DNA from: Candidatus Woesebacteria bacterium GW2011_GWA1_39_21
GTDB taxonomy: Bacteria > Patescibacteriota > Microgenomatia > UBA8517
Reading direction: 5' to 3'
Assembly: GCA_000993685.1 (NCBI GenBank)
Contig: LBWP01000005.1
Span: forward strand, 1-50,660
Length of the DNA: 50,660 nt
Made by a program: the position numbers and the translations under genes. Position 1 is the first letter of the stretch, and each line of letters starts with the position of its first letter. Shown here piece after piece: positions 33,791 through 41,119 of this stretch. The notes beneath the pieces were generated by a model that was not told where the DNA came from, searched no databases, and worked only from the letters and a program-made list of their open reading frames with translations.

Positions 33791-33945
33791 ACCCCCTGAA
33801 AACCGTGGACTTCTTAGTCCACGGATGAAAAGGAGGAATGATCAAATGGTTCGGCCAGCTCACCATCCTGAGTAAAACTGAAGGACTTGTTGAGCCCAAA
33901 GGACCGAGAATACCGACGGCTTCTAGCCCTCGGTAGTTTATTCAA
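33791..33945 (+). mobile_element. IS200/IS605-like non-autonomous element (MITE)
   Basis: About 155 bp flanked by TTTATTCAA at 33782-33790 and ending in TTTATTCAA at 33937-33945. Near the left end is a 9-bp hairpin (33803-33811 with 33816-33824). Near the right end is an imperfect hairpin (TACCGA/TCGGTA plus GGC/GCC with one mismatch, 33911-33935). Paired subterminal palindromes with a short recognition sequence and no inverted repeats are the hallmark of single-strand IS200/IS605 transposition. Inside, AAAAGGAGGA precedes a 32-codon ORF (33838-33936) that ends within the right hairpin, as tnpB genes often do. It looks like the two ends of an element joined by an internal deletion. Confidence 0.65.
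33838..33936 (+). CDS. 32-residue ORF, possible transposase remnant
   Basis: ATG at 33838 with a strong AAGGAGG 2-8 nt upstream opens a 32-codon frame (MIKWFGQLTILSKTEGL, then EPKGPRIPTASSPR) ending at TAG 33934-33936 inside the right-end palindrome. It is too short to assign alone. Its position suggests fusion of the start of a tnpA/tnpB gene with the last codons of tnpB. It may not be translated. Confidence 0.3.
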   Translation: MIKWFGQLTILSKTEGLVEPKGPRIPTASSPR

Positions 33946-33953
33946 CCTTCTTG

Positions 33954-34024
33954 TCGGGGTGGGCAGAATTGAACTGCCGCCGGACGCACCCCATGCGCCC
34001 ATTCTACCGTTAAACTACACCCCG
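33954..34024 (-). tRNA. tRNA-Pro (anticodon GGG)
   Basis: On the - strand a 71-nt cloverleaf: 7-bp acceptor CGGGGTG/CACCCCG, D arm with AACGGTA loop, anticodon stem GGCGC/GCGTC (one G-T pair) with loop ATGGGGT giving anticodon GGG, 4-nt variable region and T arm GGCAG-TTCAATT-CTGCC. The discriminator is A, and CCA is not encoded (ACAA follows). GGG would read CCC and CCU proline codons. The neighbouring mobile element ends 9 bp away. Confidence 0.9.
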
Positions 34025-34118
34025 TAGAGCTTCTAACTTGTACCTTGGTATTTTAACAAAACGTAGCGTTTATAGTAAGAGACTTTGTTCTTCAATATAG
34101 AATGTTGAACTTCTAATA

Positions 34119-34127
34119 TGTTAATAT
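34119..34127 (+). promoter_or_regulatory. Putative promoter of the pilin-like operon
   Basis: TGT-TAATAT ends 10 nt before the ATG at 34138. A TTGAAC at 34105-34110 lies 11 nt upstream of the -10, too close for a normal -35. The gap 34025-34118 holds nothing else I recognise. Confidence 0.45.
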
Positions 34128-34137
34128 CAAACAGGTT

Positions 34138-35310
34138 ATGTATTTTTATACTACGCTTCTAGCACAAGTCAGAAACCCTCTTTTTTCATCAGATTATAGT
34201 GGTTACAACAGTGGTGGATGGGGGTACTTTAACATAACTATCCAAAACATCATAAATGTTGGTTTTATAATTGCCGCCGTTATTTTTGTTATTATTTTTA
34301 TTGTCGGTGCTTTCCAGTGGATTACTGCTGGGGGTGATAAGGGGAAATTATCTGAAGCAAAAGGGAAGATCACACATGTGATTATTGGACTTATTGTCCT
34401 TCTTTTAATTTTCTTGATTATCCAGTTTGTGAATTATGTTTTAGGAATTAATATTGGGATGTTTGGAGCGCCGCCGGGAAATAACCGTACGGCATACGAT
34501 TTTACTCCGGGCGCAACCCTACCGATTGCAACTAGTACTTTAACGGTTGTGTTAACAAATACACCAGTTCCAACATCTACTCCAACGGGAACCCCAGTTC
34601 CAACCAGGGTTCCAACATCCACTCCAACCAATGTACCAATTCCGACATCAACCAACACTCCAATTCCTACCTCAACAAATACCCCAGTTCCAACCAGGGT
34701 TCCAACATCCACTCCAACCAATGTACCAATTCCGACATCAACTCCGCTTCCCACAGTAACTCCGATATTGGCGTTTTGTTCTGACACTGATACCGGGGTA
34801 GATTCCGAGAATATCGGTACGGTTGCAGAAAATTCATCTTCAGGTGTCGTCCAATACCACACCGATTTTTGTTATTCGCTTTCATCCCTGAATGAATACT
34901 TCTGTAGTTCATCAACGAACTACTCTTCAACTTTGATTAGTTGTTCTGATATAAGAGCTAATTCAGCCTGTCAAAACGGTGAGTGTTGCTCTGTTCCAAA
35001 CACAGCCTGTTTGACGGACTCTGATTGTTGCTTGCCATACGTTTGTAATTCCGGGAGGTGTCAAAGCTCAGGTAACATATTGTTAAATCAAGCGGCGAGC
35101 GTAAGCTGCAGAAATTATTGTCTGGACAGTGGCTTTTCCGGTTGTTCTAGCATTGGAACAGACACTGCAGGAACGAACGGTATGGCAACTCTTTACCAGT
35201 CTGGAAGTTGTGTAACCACAAATACTTATGACTGCTTTACCGTCTTATACAACCAAGGTGTTGTTTGTAGTGGATTTTTGGCTAATTGGACATACTGTCG
35301 GTGTTTTTAA
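34138..35310 (+). CDS. T4SS-pilin-like surface protein with Cys-rich domain
   Basis: The first 115 residues match the two-helix pilin type common in Patescibacteria: a helix around residues 38-60 (NVGFIIAAVIFVIIFIVGAF), the loop QWITAGGDKGKLSEAKGKI and a second helix around 82-105. Then comes an extended Pro/Thr/Ser linker (about 130-215) built from repeats such as VPTSTPTNVPIPTST, and a Cys-rich C-terminal domain of about 170 residues with roughly 20 Cys. The linker is encoded by an exact 62-bp direct repeat. It is the first gene of a four-gene operon. The likely location is the cell surface; the ectodomain is not recognised and may bind a host or ligand. Confidence 0.78.
   Translation: MYFYTTLLAQVRNPLFSSDYSGYNSGGWGYFNITIQNIINVGFIIAAVIFVIIFIVGAFQWITAGGDKGKLSEAKGKITHVIIGLIVLLLIFLIIQFVNYVLGINIGMFGAPPGNNRTAYDFTPGATLPIATSTLTVVLTNTPVPTSTPTGTPVPTRVPTSTPTNVPIPTSTNTPIPTSTNTPVPTRVPTSTPTNVPIPTSTPLPTVTPILAFCSDTDTGVDSENIGTVAENSSSGVVQYHTDFCYSLSSLNEYFCSSSTNYSSTLISCSDIRANSACQNGECCSVPNTACLTDSDCCLPYVCNSGRCQSSGNILLNQAASVSCRNYCLDSGFSGCSSIGTDTAGTNGMATLYQSGSCVTTNTYDCFTVLYNQGVVCSGFLANWTYCRCF
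34591..34742 (+). repeat. 62-bp direct repeats in the Pro/Thr linker
   Basis: Positions 34591-34652 and 34681-34742 are identical, with a 90-bp period. They encode the PVPTRVPTSTPTNVPIPTST block of the surface-protein linker. The identity at DNA level, in a region where codon choice could drift, suggests recent duplication and a site where linker length can change by recombination. Confidence 0.9.
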
Positions 35311-35322
35311 AGTTATAACTTT

Positions 35323-35853
35323 ATGGAGTTACGAGATCTTAATCCGGCTAATAAACTACCGTTTATAAAATCTAGCAATAAAAAAATAATTATCTTGCTG
35401 TCTGTTGTTGCTGTGCTTTTTGGAGTCGGACTTTATGCAAACCTGTATGGTGCTTCAAAAAGAAATAGTACAGTTCAACAGTCGGAAACGACGCAAGCTG
35501 TGACTCCAGTGGTAACGGGTTCGATGGGTAGTACCATAACGGAAGATGGTAAAAAAGAAGCGCCAACAGTTTTGAATGGTTTTTTAAATCTGCTAAAACA
35601 GGGACAGATAGATGAAGCAAATCAATTTGTTTCTAGCTACTCGTCGATTGAATATTTCACAGACCTTAAGAATAATTTGTATAATCCCAGTCAGCAAGTT
35701 TTGCTTAGCACTTTGGAGACTAAATATTCAGAATCGGGAAAATTTGCATTCGTTACCCTTGAGATTGCAACAGTAGAAAAAAAGACATATTACAAATTTG
35801 TTTTGATGAAAGAGAATTCTGGGTGGAAAGCAATGTCTGCTTGGTTGTTATAA
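35323..35853 (+). CDS. Membrane-anchored extracytoplasmic protein
   Basis: A 176-residue protein with one N-terminal membrane helix (about residues 23-42, IIILLSVVAVLFGVGLYANL), a Ser/Thr/Gln-rich linker, and a soluble domain from about 75 with FLNLLKQGQIDEANQFVSSY and a C-terminal ...YKFVLMKENSGWKAMSAWLL. That pattern resembles the DUF4878/SnoaL-like fold seen in lipoprotein-type accessory proteins. Twelve bp separate it from the preceding pilin-like gene and 4 bp from the next, so it is part of the operon. A second protein of similar plan ends the operon (37060-37578). Confidence 0.65.
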   Translation: MELRDLNPANKLPFIKSSNKKIIILLSVVAVLFGVGLYANLYGASKRNSTVQQSETTQAVTPVVTGSMGSTITEDGKKEAPTVLNGFLNLLKQGQIDEANQFVSSYSSIEYFTDLKNNLYNPSQQVLLSTLETKYSESGKFAFVTLEIATVEKKTYYKFVLMKENSGWKAMSAWLL

Positions 35854-35857
35854 AACT

Positions 35858-37069
35858 ATGTTGAATTTAATTGTTACCAGGTTAATAAACCCACAGATAG
35901 TTTCGCCAATTAACACCTATATTGGCGGTAATTATGCCAACAGAATTGTCACGATTGCGATTGACGTTGGTTTAATAATCTGTGTCATCGCTTTTATCAT
36001 TTTATTCTTGATTGGCGGCGCGCAGTGGGTGATGTCGGGTGGCAACAAACAATCTTTGGAAAACGCACGCAATAAAATCGTCAATGCGATCATTGGTCTT
36101 TTAATTCTTCTACTTTTGTGGATACTTTTGCAGGTAATTAATCAAATATTTGGTGTTAATATTGGTGGTCTTGGGGTTCCACAACTGAGTGCCCCGGCAC
36201 CGACGCCAATGCCGGTTACTACCGGGATATGTCAAACTTCTGGTGTGTCATGTTCATGTTCTTGTTTGTCCGGTTATGTTCCAGCATCAATTTGTAATGC
36301 AGCGTGCTCTGGAACTTGTCAATGTGTTTCAACAGGTGTAAATCCCGGAACGTGTGGCTGTGATCTGGGGGTCCCGCTATCAAACTCCTGTAACAGTCCA
36401 TACAGCCCCGTATGTTTTGGTCAGCTTGCATGCCAGTGTTTGCTTCCACCTTATCCCAATGGTGCTCGTTGTCAAAGTGGAAGCGAGTGTCAGTCTGGGG
36501 CTTGTGTCACGAGTTCCGATACTGACGGTGATGGATATTTTGTTGCAGGTGCAGGCGTCTGTGCAGTAGCCGCTGATTGTAACGATAACAACACTTTGGT
36601 CAATCCTGGACAAACGCAGTATTTCCAAGATCCGATTGCGGGAACGTTAAACGATTTCAACTACGATTGTGCTGACGGTGACAACAACGGTGACCCGAAT
36701 GATAAGCCCCCACAATTAAATTGTCTATCACAGCCACCTCAGAATCTTAGTTGTAATAATAGTCCGTTGGATATGTCTGTATACGGATCGCAAATTGGAT
36801 GGGCCAATTCTGTACCAGTATGTGGTGCGACTTTTAATAATGCAACAGATACTTTTTATGTTTGTTTGGCAAGTGAGTCAATTACAGCTAACTGTTCCGG
36901 AGGGGGGACCTTTGAAGGAATAATATGTAATCAACAGTGTGTGACAGGAAACAATTGTGGATCGGGCGCTCAACAATGTGTTAGATGGGCGCTTCGAAGT
37001 GTGCTGCCTTTCCCGTCGTATTTTGATGCGGCCGGGTTTTCAAGTTTGACACGAATGCCATGCAAATAA
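35858..37069 (+). CDS. T4SS-pilin-like protein with Cys-rich and MopE-like region
   Basis: 403 residues with the same two-helix base as the gene at 34138: helices around 31-55 and 75-100, joined by QWVMSGGNKQSLENARNKI. The ectodomain is Cys-rich with about 30 Cys. It holds a Ca-binding-like stretch of the thrombospondin-3/MopE type (DTDGDGYFVAGAG, then DCNDNNTLVNPGQ and NYDCADGDNNGD). Its paralogue-like pairing with the first gene suggests a heteromeric filament or adhesin. Its last 10 bp overlap the next gene. Function is inferred from architecture only. Confidence 0.75.
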   Translation: MLNLIVTRLINPQIVSPINTYIGGNYANRIVTIAIDVGLIICVIAFIILFLIGGAQWVMSGGNKQSLENARNKIVNAIIGLLILLLLWILLQVINQIFGVNIGGLGVPQLSAPAPTPMPVTTGICQTSGVSCSCSCLSGYVPASICNAACSGTCQCVSTGVNPGTCGCDLGVPLSNSCNSPYSPVCFGQLACQCLLPPYPNGARCQSGSECQSGACVTSSDTDGDGYFVAGAGVCAVAADCNDNNTLVNPGQTQYFQDPIAGTLNDFNYDCADGDNNGDPNDKPPQLNCLSQPPQNLSCNNSPLDMSVYGSQIGWANSVPVCGATFNNATDTFYVCLASESITANCSGGGTFEGIICNQQCVTGNNCGSGAQQCVRWALRSVLPFPSYFDAAGFSSLTRMPCK

Positions 37070-37578
37070 AAATACTAGGAAACAGAAAATTGTTAATGAT
37101 TCTACCTCTTGTTATTGTGTTTTTGTTGGTTGTCGGTTTAATTACATATAGACCTTCGGTGACGGGGAATATTTCAGATAATAATCTTGTTTCACTCAAG
37201 CCCCAAGCGGACGGTGAAAATGATGCTATTTTTTCAGCTAATTTAGAAACAGAGGATTTTTTATATGAAAAGAGTGTTTCGTTAATTATCCAGATTTCAA
37301 AAGCAGACAATAGTTATCTTGAAAACCCTGTTTATCAAGGTGTCAAGGAAAGTTTGTTGAATAGAGTGAGCGGGGAGATTTCACCGCTAGGATCGGATAT
37401 TAAAATAAGGGTTTTAAAAGTTTTTGTAAACTCGGATAAATTATCGGGGACAGTTTATTTGGGTTTGGATGGCGGGCCGCAGAAAATAGCACGCGTTACG
37501 ATATCATATTATAAGAATTCACAAGGTGAGTGGAAACTTTCTGATTTTCATTTAGGTAGGCCAGTTTCAGGAGGTTGA
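37060..37578 (+). CDS. Membrane-anchored protein, last gene of surface operon
   Basis: 172 residues with an N-terminal membrane helix (about residues 11-29, LLMILPLVIVFLLVVGLITY) and an extracytoplasmic domain ending RVTISYYKNSQGEWKLSDFHLGRP. The C-terminal strand resembles the end of the protein at 35323-35853 (SGWKAMSAWLL), so the two may be distant relatives. It overlaps the preceding gene by 10 bp. An inverted repeat with terminator form follows at 37617-37647. Confidence 0.6.
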   Translation: MQIKILGNRKLLMILPLVIVFLLVVGLITYRPSVTGNISDNNLVSLKPQADGENDAIFSANLETEDFLYEKSVSLIIQISKADNSYLENPVYQGVKESLLNRVSGEISPLGSDIKIRVLKVFVNSDKLSGTVYLGLDGGPQKIARVTISYYKNSQGEWKLSDFHLGRPVSGG

Positions 37579-37616
37579 GCCAGCATTTCCGATCTCTTCT
37601 GATAAGCCTCACAGGC

Positions 37617-37647
37617 AATAAACCCTATCAGATTGACAGGGTTTATT
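37617..37647. terminator. Bidirectional hairpin between convergent operons
   Basis: AATAAACCCT (37617-37626) and AGGGTTTATT (37638-37647) form a perfect 10-bp stem around an 11-nt loop. It lies between the surface operon on + and hsp20 on -. A GCCT/AGGC mini-stem at 37605-37615 lies beside it. It has T-rich sequence downstream on the + strand (37658-37674). It probably terminates both directions. Confidence 0.65.
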
Positions 37648-37667
37648 GGAAGATAAATTTGGTTTTT

Positions 37668-38071
37668 TTATTTTCCCTTCGTCCGGACGGCGATTTTTTT
37701 AGTTTTTGCTGCTTCAGTTTTTGGAATTTTGATGGTTATTACACCATCTTCCACTTCAGCATCAGTTTTGTCCCATTGTCCCCGGTTAACGCACAGGTGT
37801 AATAATATTGGAATGACGAAGAGATATAGGAATCCTTTTTCTTACTCTCTTCGCTTTTTTCAGCCTTAATTGTCAAAACTCCGTCATCGATGTGAACATC
37901 AACATCCGATGCTGGAACACCAGCGACAACCGCCTCGACGATAATATGCTTGTCGGTTTCATGAACTTTCAAGCCTCTTTGTGAGGAGAATGATAGGTCA
38001 TCAAAATCCTCCATCCATCTTGGCAAAGATAAAAAGCTTCTTAGAGGATCTCGTTTTACGATATCTGCCAT
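37668..38071 (-). pseudogene. Hsp20 small heat-shock protein gene, frameshifted
   Basis: Read from ATG 38071 on the - strand: MADIVKRDPLRSFLSL, then an alpha-crystallin domain with KVHETDKHIIVEAVVAGVPASDVDVHIDDGVLTI and SSSFQYYYTCAL. At about 37760-37775 the frame breaks. The expected ending (WDKTDAEVEDGVITIKIPK, then TKKIAVRTKGK) continues in another frame to a TAA at 37668. As it stands, the ORF ends at 37739 with about 20 unrelated residues and lacks the final beta strands. Intact length would be about 134 residues. Control is clear: a consensus promoter and a CIRCE operator lie upstream. The lesion is either a real mutation or a read error. Confidence 0.82.
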
Positions 38072-38099
38072 AATTATTTTCACCACCTTTCTATAAACG

Positions 38100-38126
38100 T
38101 TAGCACTCATAGTAGACGAGTGCTAA
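38100..38126 (-). promoter_or_regulatory. CIRCE operator (HrcA site) of hsp20
   Basis: TTAGCACTC (38100-38108), nine bases, then GAGTGCTAA (38118-38126) is an exact match to the CIRCE consensus TTAGCACTC-N9-GAGTGCTAA bound by the HrcA repressor. It covers the predicted transcription start of hsp20, so the gene should be derepressed on heat shock. hrcA itself is not in the window. Confidence 0.95.
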
Positions 38127-38130
38127 CATG

Positions 38131-38159
38131 ATCATATAAATTTCTTTTTCGGTTGTCAA
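38131..38159 (-). promoter_or_regulatory. Sigma-70-type promoter of hsp20
   Basis: On the - strand TTGACA (complement of 38154-38159), a 17-bp spacer and TATGAT (complement of 38131-38136) form a near-consensus promoter. Initiation would fall near 38124, inside the CIRCE operator. AAAGGTGG just before the ATG at 38071 is a good ribosome binding site. Confidence 0.88.
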
Positions 38160-38176
38160 GAGTAATTTCTTTTGTT

Positions 38177-38217
38177 AAACTTCTTTACCGAACCCCCAAA
38201 AGGGGACCAAGAAGTTT
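38177..38217. other. Large inverted repeat between hsp20 and the PEGA gene
   Basis: AAACTTCTT (38177-38185) pairs with AAGAAGTTT (38209-38217), with an inner CCCC-AAAA-GGGG hairpin (38194-38205). It lies between divergent genes, upstream of both promoters, so it does not terminate either of them. It may be a binding site, a decayed element or a structure in the long leader of the PEGA gene. A TATACT at 38232-38237 lies downstream of it. Confidence 0.5.
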
Positions 38218-38280
38218 TAATCCGAGGAAAGTATACTGCCGGAAACTTACAAAGAGCTTAGAAAATTTCTGCCTAAGTTT

Positions 38281-39159
38281 ATGAAGAAACTGCGCACACT
38301 ACTGATTGTACTAATTGTAATATTTGTTCTTGCCGGGTTTGGATTGGCTACCTTTAATTTTATTGTGCCGAAGGCAAGCGGGTTATTAATTGAGACAACT
38401 CCAGCGTCAATGGTCTATATCAATGGCGAGGACGTTGGCAGAACTCCATTTACCAGTTTACGTAAAACCGGTGAAATTAGCTTGCGTTTAGTTCCAGAAT
38501 CCTTTGGTCAACCTCTGGCTCCTTTTGAAGAAAAAATTAATCTAGTGTCGGGAGTTGAGACGGTTGTTCGGCAATATTTTGGTAGTAGTGATAAATTTAC
38601 AGAAGGGGAAATTCTCTCGTTCGAGAAATTATCATCGGCGAAGAGCGCCGGAATCACAATTTTAACCGATCCGGAAAATGTTCAAATTTTAATCAACGGT
38701 ATTAGTAAAGGCTCGTCACCTTACACAAGCAGTGCTGTCGATAGTGGAGTAAACGAAATCCAATTAATGGCAAATGGTTATAAAAGTCGCACAATTGAGG
38801 TAACACCGATTAGCGGTTATAAATTGATAGCTTTTGTAAAGCTGGCACAAGTTGATATTCCTGCAGCAGCCGAGCCAACGCCGAGCGAGGAAAGTCAGAA
38901 AATGGTTAAAATTCTTAAAACGCCAACAGGTTTTTTGAGGGTTCGTGATGAAGCTTCAACATCAGCGAAGGAAATTGGACAAGTAAAACCTGGAAACGAG
39001 TATAAATATCTCGGTGAGGATGAAAAGGGGCAGTGGTATAAGATTAATTTCTCACAAAACCTTGACGGTTGGATAACCAGTGCCTACTCCGAAATTATCT
39101 CGAGCGCCGATGCAACCATCACAATCACACCAACAGTCACACCTGCGCGGATTAATTAA
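38281..39159 (+). CDS. PEGA-domain and SH3b-like surface protein
   Basis: 292 residues: an N-terminal membrane helix (about 8-28, LIVLIVIFVLAGFGLATFNF), two PEGA repeats (about 33-90 with TTPASMVYINGEDVGRTPF, and about 122-185 with TDPENVQILINGISKGSSPY), and a C-terminal bacterial SH3-like domain (about 208-275, TGFLRVRDEASTSAKEIGQV and WYKINFSQNLDGWI). PEGA and SH3b domains bind cell-wall or surface components, so a role in envelope anchoring is likely. It stands divergent to hsp20 and its stop overlaps the convergent UbiA-type gene by 4 bp. Confidence 0.8.
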   Translation: MKKLRTLLIVLIVIFVLAGFGLATFNFIVPKASGLLIETTPASMVYINGEDVGRTPFTSLRKTGEISLRLVPESFGQPLAPFEEKINLVSGVETVVRQYFGSSDKFTEGEILSFEKLSSAKSAGITILTDPENVQILINGISKGSSPYTSSAVDSGVNEIQLMANGYKSRTIEVTPISGYKLIAFVKLAQVDIPAAAEPTPSEESQKMVKILKTPTGFLRVRDEASTSAKEIGQVKPGNEYKYLGEDEKGQWYKINFSQNLDGWITSAYSEIISSADATITITPTVTPARIN

Positions 39160-40079
39160 ACGGCGACGGAGTAAAGAACCCAATACACAACAAGAAGCCA
39201 TAAAACAACTGAAGTAATCAAGCCATTATCGGTAAGAAGTATTTTTTCAGGAGCTTCGCTTTTACCTTCAAAAATTATACTTTCATAACGCATGATGCCA
39301 TAAATTGTTATCGGAATTGTCGCCATTAACATCTTGTCTATGGTCGTTGTTTTTGAAATTTCAGCCAGGAAAAGCCAAACATTAAGAGACGCCCGCGGTG
39401 ATTCGAAGAAGGAATATAAAGCCCAGCTAAGCCAGGCGGCGTTGCCGAACATTGTTACATACGAGTTAAGAAGCTCACGACTGTATTTGGAAAGACTTTT
39501 TCGCGTAATTCCGCTTGTATTGGTAACGTTTAATTCCGATCTTCTTTTTCCCGATGCAAGAAACAGTGCCGTTGATATTACGCAAAGTAAAAACCACACC
39601 GAGAGATGTGCATTTATGACGAATGCACCTGCGTAAATTCTAATCACAAAGCCGAAGGCGATAGAAAGAATATCCAGGCCCAAGATATTTTTCAAAAACA
39701 AGCTATAGAGAATTTGTAAAACGAGGTAGCCGATAAGTGAAAGGTGAAAAAGAAAATTCAATTTCGCTGAGAGAATAAAGGTCAAGGCAAGAAGGGCGAC
39801 GATTTCAATTAAAGCGATAGATATCGGTAGTTTTCCGGATGCAATTGGCCGGTTTCTCTTTACTGGGTGGTTTTTGTCTCTTTCGGCGTCGATGATGTCG
39901 TTGAAAACATAGGATGCTGATGACAAAAGGTTGAACGCGACGAATGCCCAAAAGACCGTTCTAAAGAGGGTCGGATTAAAGAGATTTGATGTAAAGAAAA
40001 GTGCGGCAAAGAGCGAAAGGTTTTTTATCCAATGAATTGGACGAGCAACTTTTATAATTTGGATCGATAGGTCAACCAT
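39156..40079 (-). CDS. UbiA-family decaprenyl-phosphate phosphoribosyltransferase-like
   Basis: 307 residues, about eight or nine membrane helices. ARPIHWIKNLSLFAALFF, then SSASYVFNDIIDAERDKNHP with the NDxxDxxxD metal motif and KRNRPIASG, and LASGKRRSELN, match the UbiA subfamily that transfers 5-phosphoribose to polyprenyl phosphate (the DPPR synthase of arabinan and related pathways). I choose the internal ATG 40079 because it begins the conserved part; a longer open frame upstream overlaps the neighbour by 133 bp. As placed, it overlaps the WecA-like gene by 28 bp. It probably works on the carrier lipid made by uppS. Confidence 0.85.
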   Translation of the reverse strand: MVDLSIQIIKVARPIHWIKNLSLFAALFFTSNLFNPTLFRTVFWAFVAFNLLSSASYVFNDIIDAERDKNHPVKRNRPIASGKLPISIALIEIVALLALTFILSAKLNFLFHLSLIGYLVLQILYSLFLKNILGLDILSIAFGFVIRIYAGAFVINAHLSVWFLLCVISTALFLASGKRRSELNVTNTSGITRKSLSKYSRELLNSYVTMFGNAAWLSWALYSFFESPRASLNVWLFLAEISKTTTIDKMLMATIPITIYGIMRYESIIFEGKSEAPEKILLTDNGLITSVVLWLLVVYWVLYSVAV

Positions 40080-41119
40080 AACAAAAATCCACCTAAAAGG
40101 ACTGCAACACCTACGATAGTATACAACTTGAACGTGCTTGTTAGGAATAAGGACAATACGCCCAAAATTATTGTTGCAATCCAATAGAAATATGTCACCT
40201 GTTTTTTACTTAGACCCATTTCCAGCAGCCTGTGATGTAGGTGTCCACGATCACCCCAAACAGGCGACTTGCCTGAGAGGACCCTTCTAATAACGGTGTA
40301 TCCGGTATCGATTAAAGGAATTCCCAAAACTACCAAAAGTGTACCAACCTTTGTTGTTGAAAGAATTGATAAAATTCCAAGTAGGTAACCAGCGAGTGTT
40401 GATCCTGAAAAGCCTGGCATTATTTTTTGTGGAAAAAAGTTATATGGCAAAAAACCTAAGTATGCGCCAGTTGTAATTACGGCTAGAATTGTTACAGGCC
40501 ATTCTGTAATGTCGGCTGAAAATTTTAAGGAGAGAACTGCGATCGTTGCACCTGCGACCGCAACAACTCCAGGTAGCTGTCCATCGACACCTTTTGCTCC
40601 CATATTGAGAAAATTCATTAAAAGTACAATCCACAAGATAGCAAACAGATCTGCAATCAGCCAAAGACTGTGGTTGCCAAGGAAATTAAGCGCAAGTTGA
40701 TTTTGCGAAAGATCGATAATTCCAGTTCCTAATGGATTATTGATATAAGCAATACCGATTCCTGCAAGAACGGGGACTGTCGCGCAGACAAACTGGATGG
40801 CAAGGCGTAGGTAGGGATTGAGGTTGTATTTATCATCGACCAAACCCAAGACACAGAGAATCAAAGCCCCCGATAAAATTCCGATTAGGTGTTTATCAAA
40901 TGGAAGAAACATTATGCCCGCAACCAGAATTGCAAGAAATATTGCCAGGCCTCCACCCCTGGGAACTGGGTAGGTGTGCACGACTTTCGGGTGCTTGTTT
41001 TTTTTAGGGTCGTCGACGAGATTAAACTTGTAAGCAAATTTGATTGCCAAAGGAGTCAATAAAAAAGCTGACAAAAAAGCAGCAATAAAAGAAGCAATGA
41101 CTAACGATAGAATACTCAT
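40052..41119 (-). CDS. WecA/TagO-like polyprenyl-phosphate sugar-phosphate transferase
   Basis: 355 residues with about ten or eleven membrane helices, of the MraY/WecA superfamily (glycosyltransferase 4). Visible motifs are VDDPKKNKHPKVVHTYPVPRGGG, LGLVDDKYNL, MPGFSGSTLAG and GDRGHLHHRL, the last being the His motif typical of WecA/TagO. The catalytic loop reads NFLNMGAKGVDGQLPG, where the family normally has N-x2-N-x2-DG-x-DGLA; the first Asp is missing. It likely starts a glycan by moving a sugar phosphate to undecaprenyl phosphate at the membrane. Confidence 0.88.
   Translation of the reverse strand: MSILSLVIASFIAAFLSAFLLTPLAIKFAYKFNLVDDPKKNKHPKVVHTYPVPRGGGLAIFLAILVAGIMFLPFDKHLIGILSGALILCVLGLVDDKYNLNPYLRLAIQFVCATVPVLAGIGIAYINNPLGTGIIDLSQNQLALNFLGNHSLWLIADLFAILWIVLLMNFLNMGAKGVDGQLPGVVAVAGATIAVLSLKFSADITEWPVTILAVITTGAYLGFLPYNFFPQKIMPGFSGSTLAGYLLGILSILSTTKVGTLLVVLGIPLIDTGYTVIRRVLSGKSPVWGDRGHLHHRLLEMGLSKKQVTYFYWIATIILGVLSLFLTSTFKLYTIVGVAVLLGGFLLWLTYRSKL

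Noticed and set aside
34434-34862. 142-codon open frame on the - strand with Val/Gly-rich repeats
   Set aside because: It is the exact antisense of the Pro/Thr linker repeats of the surface protein at 34138-35310; the repeat keeps the other strand open. It has no start signal of its own.
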